Source: Tenebrio molitor (lineage: Eukaryota; Arthropoda; Insecta; Coleoptera; Tenebrionidae). From it: a stretch of DNA of 64,000 nt. The position numbers and the translations under genes are program-made. Where the stretch lies: assembly GCF_963966145.1 (NCBI RefSeq), contig NC_091047.1:5704001-5768000 (forward strand), written 5' to 3'. This document shows, one piece after another, positions 39,799-49,717 of the stretch. The notes under the pieces were generated by a model. The model saw nothing but the letters and a program-made list of their open reading frames with translations. It searched no databases and was not told where the DNA came from. How positions within the stretch are numbered: position 1 is the stretch's first letter; every line of letters begins with the position of its first letter.

Positions 39799-41087
39799 AT
39801 GGATTTATGCAGGATATGTTTATTTAAGACAGAGCAGAGCAACAATATTTTTAGCGAAGCGAAAAATGGGCAATCCATTGTGGAGGTTATACAAAATTTC
39901 GCGTCCGTAGAGGTGGGTCATAAAAAAAAATAAAACAAAACCAAAAGATTTTTTCCAGATGCAGGAAGGAGATGGTCTTCCAGTTTCCGTGTGTGTTTCG
40001 TGCGAAGAAAAACTTAACAATTTTCTCGATTTTCGAACGTTGATAATTGATTCAGACTTTAAGTTGAGGCAAACAAAGTGTTTAACAGAGGAGGATCCAT
40101 TTCTGAACATACCTGACCCACTTTTTGTACCAAAAGAAGAACCCCGCGATACAGAGGAAGGAATAAATGAAACTGAGAAAAAATGTGATGAATTAGTGGC
40201 CCACACTGTACATCCGAATGAGCTCGCGTTTAAATGTACAGAATGTGGCAAATCATTCAAGTAAGTAAAAAAAATCAATTTAAGTGCATTTTCCCAAACA
40301 TTTTCGGCCTGTCAGCCCCATTCAGTAAGACTATCACTCAAAAGAAATCATTTAAAATTTTGACAGAAATTACCCAATGTCACCCATTTTGGGAATCACA
40401 GATTTAGATTTTTTTTTTTTTGTTATTCAACAAATAACACACTGTTTGGTTCATGGATTTGGGCTTTTTATCTTCCACTCTGTACTCTTCTTGAATTGTT
40501 TATCACTTTGAAGGCAACCTTCGAGTTTGTCCAGTCATATCAAGATGTACCACAGAAACTCTCTTTTCCCGTGCGAATACTGCGGAAAGGCTTTCAAACT
40601 GCGTTCAATGCTCGAGACACACTACCAGGACCACGTTGGGGTCAAACCGTTCACCTGTGAATTGTGCAATAAGAATTTTGCCACCAATTCGAGTTTCTAT
40701 CGTCATTTGAGAAACCACAGAAAGGGACTGGAAGTGTCATGTCCCACTTGTGGCAAGACCTACGCCCACGGCGACAGCTTGGCCAAACATCTCAAGACAC
40801 ATTCTTCTGATAAACCGTTTGAGTGTGATGTTTGCGACAAGAAATTTAAGACTAGGGCTACGTTGAGCACTCACAAGAAAATCCACGATGGAATCAAAGA
40901 CTATTTGTGCAAGACGTGTGGAAAAAGCTTCGTTCAATACAGTGTTCTTTATAGACACATGCGAGTGCACTCGGGGGAAGCCCCGTACAAGTGCGAAGTT
41001 TGCGAAAAACAGTTCTTGTATTCGCACCATTTGTTAAATCATTCAAGGAAACATCATAAAGACGAAACAAATGAAGTAAACAGTTGA
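39799..41087 (+). CDS. ZAD + seven C2H2 zinc-finger protein (3 exons, 329 aa)
   Basis: Probable nuclear DNA-binding regulator of the arthropod ZAD-ZNF family. Exons 39799-39912, 39959-40260 and 40514-41087 join in frame at GT-AG sites. The N-terminal zinc-finger-associated domain has its two Cys pairs, MDLCRIC at the start and CVSC at the beginning of exon 2. In this family the ZAD mediates dimerisation. An acidic linker follows. Then come seven C2H2 fingers; finger 1 is split across intron 2 (CTECGKSFK / QPSS...HIKMYH). The last finger ends in SRKHHK, close to the stop. The start was chosen at the ATG directly before the ZAD cysteines. An earlier in-frame ATG at 39727 would add 24 non-ZAD residues. 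Fragments of a close relative lie at 44214, 47103 and 49320. Target genes are unknown. Confidence 0.9.
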
Positions 41088-41211
41088 TGTAATTGAGATG
41101 GGGTCTACAAAAAAGTGTTACGCATACATGCAGTTTTTCAGTTGGAAAATGACAAGCGGCGAAATCTGCAAACAATAGATACCTATGTTGTTCTCGTTAA
41201 ACACAATTTTA

Positions 41212-41217
41212 AATAAA
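41212..41217 (+). terminator. Poly(A) signal AATAAA, zinc-finger gene
   Basis: AATAAA 125 nt downstream of the zinc-finger stop codon. The same 3' flank, with variants, is found after the zinc-finger fragments at 44480-44640 and 49440-49590. Confidence 0.6.
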
Positions 41218-41580
41218 CAATTAAATCTGATAACGGTGTTCGAATTAAAACTACAAGCCACAAGGTCACATGATAAAGAGAAGAATATTTTGCGTTGTAG
41301 TATGTAGTAAACTTGTTGTGTAAGTCATGCAGATTTTTTTTAAAGCCCTTTAAAATTTAACCTTTTTTCGGGTCATTTAAAGTTAAAATTTCAAAGGTTT
41401 TTGCCCCGTTTTTAAGGTAAAAACAGAAGAATATCATTAAAATTCCATGGGCTGCAGCTATAACCGTTGCAGAATTAGACAATCCAAGAAAATTTATTAT
41501 CAACATTTTTTTAAGCACCTGTAATGAAAAAGATAATTTTACGTATTCACAAGCGGATAAAAAGTAACTCTTTCTGACGC

Positions 41581-42672
41581 ATGGCCTACTAAATCTGAAC
41601 TGCGCTGCGCTTATTACGGCCGTAACAAACTAGCTGAATGATTGATTCGGCTAACCTCAAAAAATCTACCCTTAACTAGCGCCATCTCTTTAAAGATATT
41701 AAACTACAAATCAACTAAATTGCCACAATAATTTAAATTTCCTTGAATTTCATCAAGGTTGAAGTACTAACATGGGAAAATAGTGCGTTGCACGTGGAGA
41801 AAATAACAACAGTTATTTTCAAATTCCCAGCAACCTCCAAACCAAATCCAAAATTGATAAAATTATTTAAAAAAAACTAAATGAAACATTTCACTGTAAT
41901 ACATGTTTCTTCTTTATTATCTACAGCAACTCCAGGACCCTTGTTACGATTAGTTTGGCTTCAAGACCGTGGGGTCTGTAAATTTGTGGGGCTTTTAAAA
42001 GACTTGGCTAATATTGCCACACAAGTTTTATCATATTTAATTCCAAAAAATCCTTGTCAACCACTGGTTACTACTTTGCATCCACATTTAATACAGAATT
42101 CCATATTTACCTGTGATAAACACAAAGATAAAAATTGTAAAGTTATTATCCAATTAGTAATGAAACCAATTTTAAACATTTGTTTATAAAAAAAAACAGA
42201 TTACATAAAAACGAAATCCATTCAGAATAAACTCACAAGTAGGAAGGTTCTAAAATTATAAACTTACGAGAAAGGTATTGTCTTCCTGCAGATAGATAGT
42301 TTTACTTTTAATTTTTCTACTGTGCTCTATCCATTTTCAGATTTTGCAATTCCATTTTATATATAAATATTTTGTTTCATAATTTGATTATTGTAATTAT
42401 TAGGTATTCTTACGTTCATGAAACGTATTCGTGAAAATTTATTTCGCGTCAAAATGACAAAATAGAAAGTGTTAACCTAACAAAATAAACACGTTACGTG
42501 ATTGTGATTGGATAATTTCAATTCAAATTACATTTTTCTTTTCTATTTCGCTTACAGATGGAGTTGGTTAAGGGTGAATTTTTTGAGGTTAGCGGAATCA
42601 ATTGCTCCATTGAAAATCCGAGCTTTGTTACGGCCGTAATAAGCGCAGCGCAGTTCAGATTTAGTAGGCCAT
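41581..42672. mobile_element. ~1.1 kb transposon with ~115 bp inverted repeats
   Basis: The left arm starts 'atggcctactaaatctgaac' and includes 'gcgcttattacggccgtaac'. It recurs in reverse complement ending at 42672, and the inner arm parts 'aacctcaaaaaat' (41653) and 'attttttgaggtt' (42580) also pair. The interior has a 102-codon + strand ORF at 41881-42189 that resembles nothing I know. The element lies in a 1.5 kb stretch that separates the zinc-finger and reductase 3' ends here. That stretch is absent from the two duplicate units to the right. Confidence 0.78.
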
Positions 42673-42953
42673 GTCTGACGCTGACCATGGCGCCATCTGT
42701 TAGTTTGTTTAGTAAGTTAACAACGAGACCGACAAAACCGATAATTGTCCTGTCGCCATAAATTATGTAAATAAGTAATAAGTTAATATGTATTAATAAA
42801 TGGATCTGTTTGAAAAAGGTAGACACAAAATAAATTTGTAATTTTTCCAATGATGTCTTTTGCGTTTTAATATTAATAGTAAGTAGGTACATTTGCTTAT
42901 TATGCATTTGATACATTACGGCAAAAATCTAAGAAATCATCAAAACGTTATGA

Positions 42954-43957
42954 TTAAAATGCAGCTGGAGCTTTGTCAGAATCCCATTGGACCACTGTCG
43001 CATCAGACCAAACGTATGCCCCTTTCAAATTATGAGCTTCCAAGGCCAGAAAGAGTGGGGCGCGGGCTCCTTGCTCGATGGTCCATGGTCCTTTGTGGCT
43101 GGTCATGTCAGTGTCAACATATCCGGGATGGACAGAATTAACAGAAATATTTCTATTAGGTTTTTCATTGTCAAAATCCCTTTGCTGAACTTTGGTGAGG
43201 GCGCTCACGCCAACTTTAGAAACAATATAAGTAGAATTTCCCCATCCTGCCTCTTGCCATCTGTTATTTTTAGCATCTCTGAAATGGTCTTTTAGAAAGT
43301 TGTGACTCAGTGGTATCTGTGACTTACTGGACAAATTGTTCCATTAATTTGTTTAGTTTTGATACAGTTAGTTGAGGATCATTAAGTTGTTTCCTCAGAT
43401 CTGCAGATGGGATTCTTGACAAGTGTCCTGCCGTACTAGACAGATTCACAACCCTTGCATTGTTCTTCAGGATAGGAAACAGAATTTCACAGACTCTCAA
43501 TATTGAAAAGTAGTTAACAGCGATAGTTTTTTCAGCTTGTTCGGCAAATGGCTCAGTAGCATCATTCTAAAAACGACCAAAATATTCTCTAGATACAAAT
43601 TTAAAAATTCTTCCACCTTGAAAGCTATTGCAGCATTGTTGACCAACAAATCAAGACCCCCGTGTTTTTGTGACAAATGATCTTTCAGTTTAGTTATACT
43701 ACTTTGATCGTTTATATCCAACTGATGGAATTCAGGTTTATACCCGAGCTCCTTCAGTTTGGCAACTGCAGCTTCACCTCTGCTGACATCTCTGGATGTG
43801 AGGTACACTACACCTCCAAATTTCTCACACAGCCCTTTCACGATGGCGTAACCGATGCCTTTATTACCACCGGTGACCTAGGAAAAAACAATGAAATAGC
43901 AAAAACCAGTAATCGAGCATTTTTTAGTCTTACCACGGCGACTTTTTGGGATGACAT
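42954..43957 (-). CDS. CBR1-like: Carbonyl reductase (CBR1-like SDR), copy 1 (4 exons, 282 aa)
   Basis: NADPH-dependent reductase of quinones, aldehydes and ketones; cytosolic, classical short-chain dehydrogenase fold. Exons on the - strand in order: 43957-43934, 43877-43617, 43566-43328, 43278-42954. The cofactor loop TGGNKGIG is at residues 10-17, NNAA near 87-90, the catalytic Ser around 138-139 (VVNLSS), and Tyr192-x3-Lys196 (YIVSK). Length and motif spacing fit vertebrate CBR1 (about 277). The start gives MSSQKVAV, just ahead of the Rossmann strand. Exons 3 and 4 meet inside the Gln175 codon. The frame starting MSSKSQIP at the 5' side of exon 4 is intron read-through. It lies tail-to-tail with the zinc-finger gene. 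An antioxidant-response-like site lies 49 bp upstream of the ATG. The sequence at the expected poly(A) position reads AATAAG instead of AATAAA. Intact. Confidence 0.92.
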
Positions 43958-44005
43958 TTTGAAACGTAATCGTTATCGCCGCACTCGTAACTGAATGTTG
44001 TATTT

Positions 44006-44015
44006 TGCTGAGTCA
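44006..44015 (-). promoter_or_regulatory. ARE/CncC-Maf-like site TGACTCAGCA, SDR copy 1
   Basis: Read on the - strand this is TGACTCAGCA, matching the TGACnnnGC core of antioxidant response elements bound by Nrf2/CncC-Maf dimers; it also contains an AP-1 core. It lies about 50 bp upstream of the reductase start codon. Carbonyl reductase genes are known Nrf2 targets in mammals. The function here is inferred. Confidence 0.5.
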
Positions 44016-44213
44016 AACATATCTGTTAACAGTGATAAACAATTTCTAGATCAACCTTGTGACACCTCAAGATAATAATTATTAGATATAATGAGCTATT
44101 AATATTTTATATATTATTTTTATGTAAATATTTCCATTCTGGTGTTAATATAAAAAAAGATAGACATATGCATTTATGGATTCAATGTACACTATATATT
44201 AAAAAAGATAATC

Positions 44214-44480
44214 AGCACGGTGACAGTTTAGCCAAATGTCTTAAAACGGATTCTTGTTATCAATTGTTTGACTCTGATGTTGGCAACAAGAAATTTAAGA
44301 GTAGGGCTACTTTGAATTAAAAATTATTTGTGTGGAAAAAGCTTTGTTCAGTACAGGGTTCTTTATACGCACATGTGGGTGCAATCGGGGAAGCCCGTAC
44401 AAGTGCAAAGTTTGCGAAAAAAGATTCCTGTACTCGCACCATCTGTTAAATCATTCAAGAGCCATCATAAAAACAAAATA
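44214..44480 (+). pseudogene. 5'-truncated zinc-finger gene fragment, unit 2
   Basis: Decayed copy of the last exon of the zinc-finger gene. It begins abruptly at 'cagcacggtgacagttt', which matches the finger-4 region of the parent near 40765, and runs through finger 7 and the 3' end. Finger 5 to 6 is deleted around 'tttgaattaaaaattattt', which brings an in-frame stop, and further small deletions are present. Finger-7-like residues survive ('tgcaaagtttgcg'). The homology continues as 3' flank to about 44700, where it joins the reductase copy 2 flank. Confidence 0.85.
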
Positions 44481-44723
44481 AGTAAAGTTAGTAGTTGACG
44501 CAATTGTGATCAATACCGCAAAAAATGTTGCACGTAAATGGTTTTTCAGTTGGAAAAATACAATGAGCAAAAAATCTGAATAATCATGGTTTTCTCTTCT
44601 TTGAACGAAAATTTAAAATAAGCAATTAAATCTGATTGTGGTGTTTTTAAATTTAAATAACAGGCCAAAAGGTGACATGTAAAATAAAAAGAAAAGAATG
44701 TTTGTGTTTTAATAGTACATTTG

Positions 44724-44729
44724 TTTATT
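44724..44729 (-). terminator. Poly(A) signal AATAAA, SDR copy 2
   Basis: AATAAA on the - strand, about 60 nt downstream of the SDR copy 2 stop codon. It is conserved at the same place in copy 3. Confidence 0.6.
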
Positions 44730-44787
44730 ATGCAATTGATTCGGTAAGGCAAAAATCTGAGAAAGCATCAAAACATTATGATTGAAA

Positions 44788-45778
44788 TTAAGCTGGAGCT
44801 TTGTCAGAATCCCATTGGACCACTGTTGCGTCGGACCAAACGTACGCCCCTTTCAAATTAAGAGCTTCCAAGGCCAGAAAGAGTGGGGCGCGGGCTCCTT
44901 GCTCGATGGTCCATGGACTTTTGTGGTTGCTCATGCCAGTGTCAACATATCCGGGATGGACAGAGTTAACAGAAATATTTCTATTAGGTTTTTCATTGTC
45001 CAAATCCCTTTGCTGAACTTTGGTGAGGGCGCTCACGCCAACTTTAGAAACAACATAAGTAGAATTTCCCCATCCTGCCTCTTGCCATCTGTTATTTTTA
45101 GCATCTCTGTAATAGTCTTTTAGAAAGTTGTGACTCAGTGGTATCTGTGACTTACTGGACAAATTGTTCCATTAATTTGTTTAGTTTTGATACAGTTAGT
45201 TGAGGATCATTAAGTTTTTTCCTCAGATCTGCAGATGGGATTCTTGACAAGTGTCCTAATGAACTGGACAGATTCACAACTCTTGCATTGTTCTTCAGGA
45301 TAGGAAACAGAATTTCACAGACTCTCAATGTTGAAAAGTAGTTAACAGCAAGAGTTTTTTCAGCTTGTTCGGCAAAAGGCTCAGTAGCATCATTCTAAAA
45401 ACGTCCAAAATAATCTCGAATTACAAATTAGAAAATTAATCCACCTTGAAAGCTATTGCAGCATTGTTGATCAACAAATCAAAACCCCCGTGCTTTTGTG
45501 ACAAATGATTTTTCAGTTTAGTTATACTACTTTGATCGTTTATCTCCAACTGATGGAATTCAGGTTTATACCCGAGCTCCTTCAGGTTGGCAACTGCAGC
45601 TTCACCTCTGCTGACATCTCTGGATGTGAGGTACACTACACCTCCAAATTTCTCACACAGCCCTTTCACGATGGCATAACCGATGCCTTTATTACCACCG
45701 GTGACCTAGGAAAAAACAATGAAATAACAAAAACCGGTAATAGAGCATTTTTTAGCCTTACCACGGCGACTTTTTGGC
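44788..45778 (-). pseudogene. Carbonyl reductase (SDR) copy 2, start codon deleted
   Basis: Second reductase copy. Exons 2-4 (45705-45445, 45394-45156, 45106-44788) are open, with GT-AG junctions at the same places as copy 1, and code for the full SDR core including TGGNKGIG, NNAA and YVVSK. Exon 1 is only a remnant (to about 45778). A ~14 bp deletion relative to copies 1 and 3 removed the ATG and neighbouring codons, so 'ctttttgg' runs straight into 'cacgtaatcg'. Reading upstream in frame meets a TGA before any ATG. The next in-frame Met lies past the cofactor loop, so that product would be inactive. The C-terminus is also shorter (ends DKAPA). It is either a young pseudogene or relies on an unseen upstream exon. 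The open frame argues that inactivation is recent. Confidence 0.8.
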
Positions 45779-45820
45779 ACGTAATCGTTATCGCCGCACT
45801 CGTAACTGAATGTTGTATTT

Positions 45821-45830
45821 TGCTGAGTCA
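45821..45830 (-). promoter_or_regulatory. ARE-like site TGACTCAGCA, SDR copy 2
   Basis: Same decamer as upstream of copy 1, at the corresponding position. It is retained although the coding start next to it is lost. The function is inferred from the motif only. Confidence 0.4.
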
Positions 45831-45900
45831 AATATATCTGTTAACAGTGATAAACAATTTCTAGATCAACATTGACACACCTCAAGGTAATAATAATTAT

Positions 45901-46825
45901 TATAGTCTATTTTCTATTATAGTCCGATGAGCTTAGTCCGAATCAAGAAGGCGACATGACCTGCGTCTGCTTTCGACATTTGACAGCAGTGCATGGTGCT
46001 AGAAAAAACCGTGTTAAAAATTCAAATCAGTTTTGCCCGTTCATTTCGTAATGTTTATTATTTTAATCCGTAAATAGTAATTGTTCGATACACCACTGGT
46101 CACTTCAACGGCGCGCATCTTAAGCTCCGCCCTTGTCCTGTTCTGGTTTGAATCAATCTCTATCAATTTGATAACTAACATGTGTTCAATTGAAAAGTTC
46201 ATCAAATTAGCTTTGATTTTTGTTGCTATCTTTATCTAACCAACTTAATTTACGATGTTGTTGTCTCTTAAAAAATACAGTCATAGCCAACTTGATGAAG
46301 AATTCAATTGAACACTTGTCATTTATCAACTAATAGGTAAAATATATTAAAAGTTGTTGAAAACAACACTACACAACTAGGTTTGGACTGTTTTTCTTTC
46401 TTCCTAGATTTTGTTTCGGCAATGCCACGTAAGGTCAATGCCCTTAAACGCTAATAAGAAATTTGTTAATGTATTTTAGACGGGAACGAGATAATATTGG
46501 TCCGCTTCTGCAGTGGGAGTTGCATAGCTTTTCCTTGGCATCAAGGCGGAAATTTCAAGTAAAATTGAACAAAATTATTACAAATGTAGTTACGACCTAG
46601 CCTAAAAATTTGACGTCACTAATGGAATAAACGTAAAACTCGCGTCTTGCTCTAATCGCACATGCCAAAGCGAGATGCATAGTGGGACGGACAACGGACT
46701 TAATAAAATACGTACAAGAATCCAATAGCTTGTTTTGCATTATGTTGAAAAGCGATAGCAATGTAACAGTTTCTCTGCTTATTAATTGATCCATCGGACT
46801 ATAATTAAAAAATGGACTTTACATA
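45901..46825. mobile_element. ~0.92 kb non-autonomous TA-target (Tc1/mariner-like) element
   Basis: The left end 'tatagtctattttctattatagtccgatg' and the reverse complement of the right end 'aaagtccattttttaattatagtccgatgg' form ~30 bp inverted repeats. The uninterrupted sequence near 44085 ('aattattagatataatgag') corresponds to both flanks joined, which gives an empty site and points to insertion at TA. No transposase ORF remains. A smaller MITE (46176-46319) lies inside it. Confidence 0.78.
46176..46319. mobile_element. ~145 bp MITE, copy a
   Basis: Bounded by 'acatgtgttcaattgaa' and the inverted 'ttcaattgaacacttgt'. It is nearly identical, in opposite orientation, to the copy at 46862-47007. 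It lies inside the TA-target element. Confidence 0.82.
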
Positions 46826-46861
46826 GATATAATGAGCTATTAATATTGTATATAGGTATAT

Positions 46862-47007
46862 AACAAGTGTTCAATTGAATGGTTCATCAAGTTGGCTATG
46901 ACTGTATTTTTTAAGAGACAACAACATCGTAAATTAAGTTGGTTAGACAAAGATAGCGACAAAAATCAAAGCCAATTTGATGAACTTTTCAATTGAACAC
47001 ATGTTAT
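46862..47007. mobile_element. ~145 bp MITE, copy b (inverted)
   Basis: Reverse-complement copy of 46176-46319 with a few substitutions. It interrupts the duplicated flank 'tatattatttttatgtaaat', which is uninterrupted near 44112, so the empty site is available for comparison. Confidence 0.82.
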
Positions 47008-47102
47008 TATTTTTATGTAAATATTTCCATTCTGGTGTTAATATAAAAAAAGACAGGCATATGCATTTATGGATTCCACGTACACTATTAAAAAAGGTAA
47101 TC

Positions 47103-47267
47103 AGCACGGTGAGAGTTTAGCCAAATGTCTTAAGACGCATTCTTGTTATCAATTGTTTGGCTCTGATGTTAGCAACAAGAATTTTAAGAGTAGGGCTACT
47201 TGGAATTAAAAATTATTTGTGTGGAAAAAGCTTTGTTCACTACAGGGTTCTTCATACGCACATGCGG
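47103..47267 (+). pseudogene. Zinc-finger fragment, unit 3, left half
   Basis: Copy of the fragment at 44214, starting at the same truncation point ('cagcacggtgagagttt') and carrying the same internal deletion. It is broken at 47267 by a 2.05 kb transposon, and the remainder resumes at 49320. Confidence 0.82.
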
Positions 47268-47609
47268 CACAGACAATCAACAGAATTAAGACTTTCAAAA
47301 CGCGTATAAAAGATGGAAGACACTGGTGTTACTGACAACACTAGCAGTGTTGCCAGTGACAAAAATAAAAATCACCAGATCAGAACCAAAAAAGTTGCCA
47401 GATTTTCACCAGTTTTTAAATGTTTGACGAATTAATAAGTAAATAAAGTAAAAGGTTATAACAAACAAATTTATTGAAAATAAACGAAAATCATAATAAA
47501 AAATTAAAAGATGAATAATAAACAATCAATACTAAAGTGGTAATGATAATACATATTTAGCATTAAAAACAAAACAACTGTTGATAATTGTGCTCACGCT
47601 CCTTGTGCT

Positions 47610-47939
47610 CACGTGTGATTGAAAAAGGATGAGGACAAGTTGAATTTGGCGCCATAAATGCGCTTCATGTTTTGTGTGTGGCAGTTTTACTTCAGAAGAA
47701 CATCGCTGTCAAGATTTATCCATTGGCTTCCGTCAAAAGCAGGGTCAAGCCCATTGTTTTGATTTGGTTTGTCAATTGTCGCCAATTTCCAATTCCCCAC
47801 TAGAAACGACCATGATCATATTCAAATCATATTAGACTTTATTTTTGCTGTCAATAGTGTCAATACTTGTTACCAACATGACAAATTATTCACTAGGCGC
47901 CAAATTCAACTTGTCCTCATTCTTTTCCAATCACACTTG
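47610..47939. mobile_element. 330 bp MITE with 44 bp inverted repeats
   Basis: 'gaggacaagttgaatttggc' at about 47630 pairs with 'gccaaattcaacttgtcctc' at about 47900. The arms are 44 bp with about three mismatches. It lies within the hAT-like element. Confidence 0.8.
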
Positions 47940-47944
47940 TATAT

Positions 47945-48268
47945 ACGGGTGATCAAGAAGGACTCTTTGAGTTGGTAATACTGAATTTAATTTTTAAGTG
48001 GCACAACTGGAGTAACTTACGGTTGTTAACGATTTGACACTGACAGCCGCATTATTGACAAGTAACGTTAAACATATCAAATTGAACTAAACATGCTGGT
48101 GAATCTATTCGAAAGCCTAAAAAAAAGAGTTACTTTATTAGAGTAAAATAGGGACACTGGGCATTTTCTTTTGTTAATTTTTATACAATTGTTTTGCATT
48201 CTTAATTTCTTTTTAGCGTAAATTTTTACTGCCATAACCTGCCAAACAGTCCTTCTTGATCACTCCGT
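47945..48268. mobile_element. 324 bp MITE with ~27 bp inverted repeats
   Basis: The left end 'gggtgatcaagaaggact' is matched by 'agtccttcttgatcact' at the right end. It is adjacent to the previous MITE and inside the hAT-like element. No coding capacity. Confidence 0.78.
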
Positions 48269-49319
48269 ACATTGTTCAACTAAAAGTACTGCAGGTTATG
48301 GTACTGTCAACGGCATGATACGTGCCAATTACGAATTTACATCCTTAATGAATTAAATTTAAATCAGTGGCATTAAAAATGCACAAAAATCACCAGATAC
48401 TTGAAATTTTAAAAAAGTTTTCACCAAATCACCAGTTTGAAGCTAAAATCACCAGATCTGGTGAAATTTCACCAGATCTGGCAACACTGATACACTAGCG
48501 CTGCCCTAGCGTTAGGCCAAACTAAATTACCGAATTTACTCGTTAATCCGATCGGGAATTTCCGTTTAAAAAGAAGGAGCGCGTTCATAAAATATTGGCC
48601 AAGGTAGAGTGTGGGGAATATCACGTGACTGTAGTGTCACTCCGGCATTATGAACGGAATCGGGTAAACCCTGGGTAAACATGCGCTTTTTGTTTTTATA
48701 AATGTCAACATTGTCAACTCACACTTATTTGTCAATTATTTAATCACCTGCTTAAATGAAGATCAACAGATTAAAAATGCAATTTGACGAAAGAAAAAGA
48801 AAATTAATTATTTCTGGGGCAATTTGTTCTGCAAAAAAACTTTTTTCGGCGGTAAATTTGTTATCACCGGATTCAATACAGGAAAAGGAAGAAAGAGGTT
48901 TATATGTGGTTGCACAAGGAATACCTTAGAATTGTTGGATATGTTGAACGGATTGTACCGGGTTTAACCAAGAGAGACAATTTCAAATGCATTTCCGGGT
49001 CAGCCGTTCCAGTTTCAAAAAGTTTGTCCCCATTATTGAAAACATAATTAAAAATGTATAATGCTAATTTGTTGTATATGTTAGAATTTGTATTAAAATG
49101 TTTAATACTTAATTAGTCGTTTTTTTTTTTAATAAGTATCAATTTAAATCAAATTGAAAAAAATAGGCACCTAGGTATACAGAAACTAGTCAGATATGCA
49201 ACTTGTTATACATTAGTTTGACTTAACGCTCGGGCAGCGCCACTTGAGCGTGTCCCCGAAAATGTAATCCCAATCCCACTTGACAGTCTTCTGTAGTTTA
49301 ATTGTCTGTGACATGACTG

Positions 49320-49440
49320 ACATGCGGGTGCAATCGGGGAAGCCCGAAGTGCAAAATTTGCGAAAAAAGATTCCTGTACTCGCACCATCTGTTAAATCAT
49401 TCAAGAGGCATCATAAAAACAAAATAAGTAAAGTTAGTAG
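49320..49440 (+). pseudogene. Zinc-finger fragment, unit 3, right half
   Basis: Continuation of the fragment broken at 47267. It covers the finger-7 region and the end of the former coding sequence, followed by the shared 3' flank leading into SDR copy 3. A small additional deletion removes bases after 'agcccg'. Confidence 0.82.
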
Positions 49441-49659
49441 TTGACGCAATTGTGATCAACGCCGTAAAAAAATGTTGCACGTAAATGGTTTTTCAGTTGG
49501 AAAAATACAATGAGCAAAAAATCTGAATAATCTTCTTTGAACGAAAATTTAAAATAAGCAATTAAATCTGATTGTGGTGTTTTTAAATTGAAACCACAGG
49601 CCACAAGGTCACATGTAAAATAAAAAGAAAAGAATGTTTGCGTTTTAATAGTACATTTG

Positions 49660-49665
49660 TTTATT
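49660..49665 (-). terminator. Poly(A) signal AATAAA, SDR copy 3
   Basis: AATAAA on the - strand, about 55 nt beyond the SDR copy 3 stop codon, at the same position as in copy 2. Confidence 0.6.
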
Positions 49666-49717
49666 ATGCAATTGATTCGGTAAGGCAAAAATCTGAGAAA
49701 GCATCAAAACATTATGA

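Larger units (their letters stand above)
47345..48489. mobile_element. hAT-like non-autonomous element, CAGTGTTGCCA termini
   Basis: Begins CAGTGTTGCCAG and ends CTGGCAACACTG, a classic hAT-type terminus. Subterminal 'tcaccagat' repeats crowd both ends; the right end has 'ctggtgaaatttcaccag'. The flanks 'acactag' on each side may be the target duplication, though offset by one base. No transposase. Its interior is occupied by two smaller inverted-repeat elements. Confidence 0.72.
47268..49319. mobile_element. 2.05 kb composite transposon insertion in zinc-finger fragment
   Basis: Flanked by the 8 bp direct repeat ACATGCGG (47260-47267 and 49320-49327), as expected for hAT-like target duplication. 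Near the ends, 'cacagacaat' (47268) and its reverse complement 'attgtctgtg' (49301-49310) are inverted repeats. No intact transposase is visible. It carries three further elements inside (47345-48489, 47610-47939, 47945-48268). The 48490-49300 part has no recognisable gene. Exact termini are approximate because the right end extends 9 bp beyond the inverted repeat. Confidence 0.68.

Noticed and set aside
48490..49300. Gene or further transposon in the outer insertion
   Set aside because: I found no paired ends and no meaningful reading frame, so it is left as unassigned element interior.
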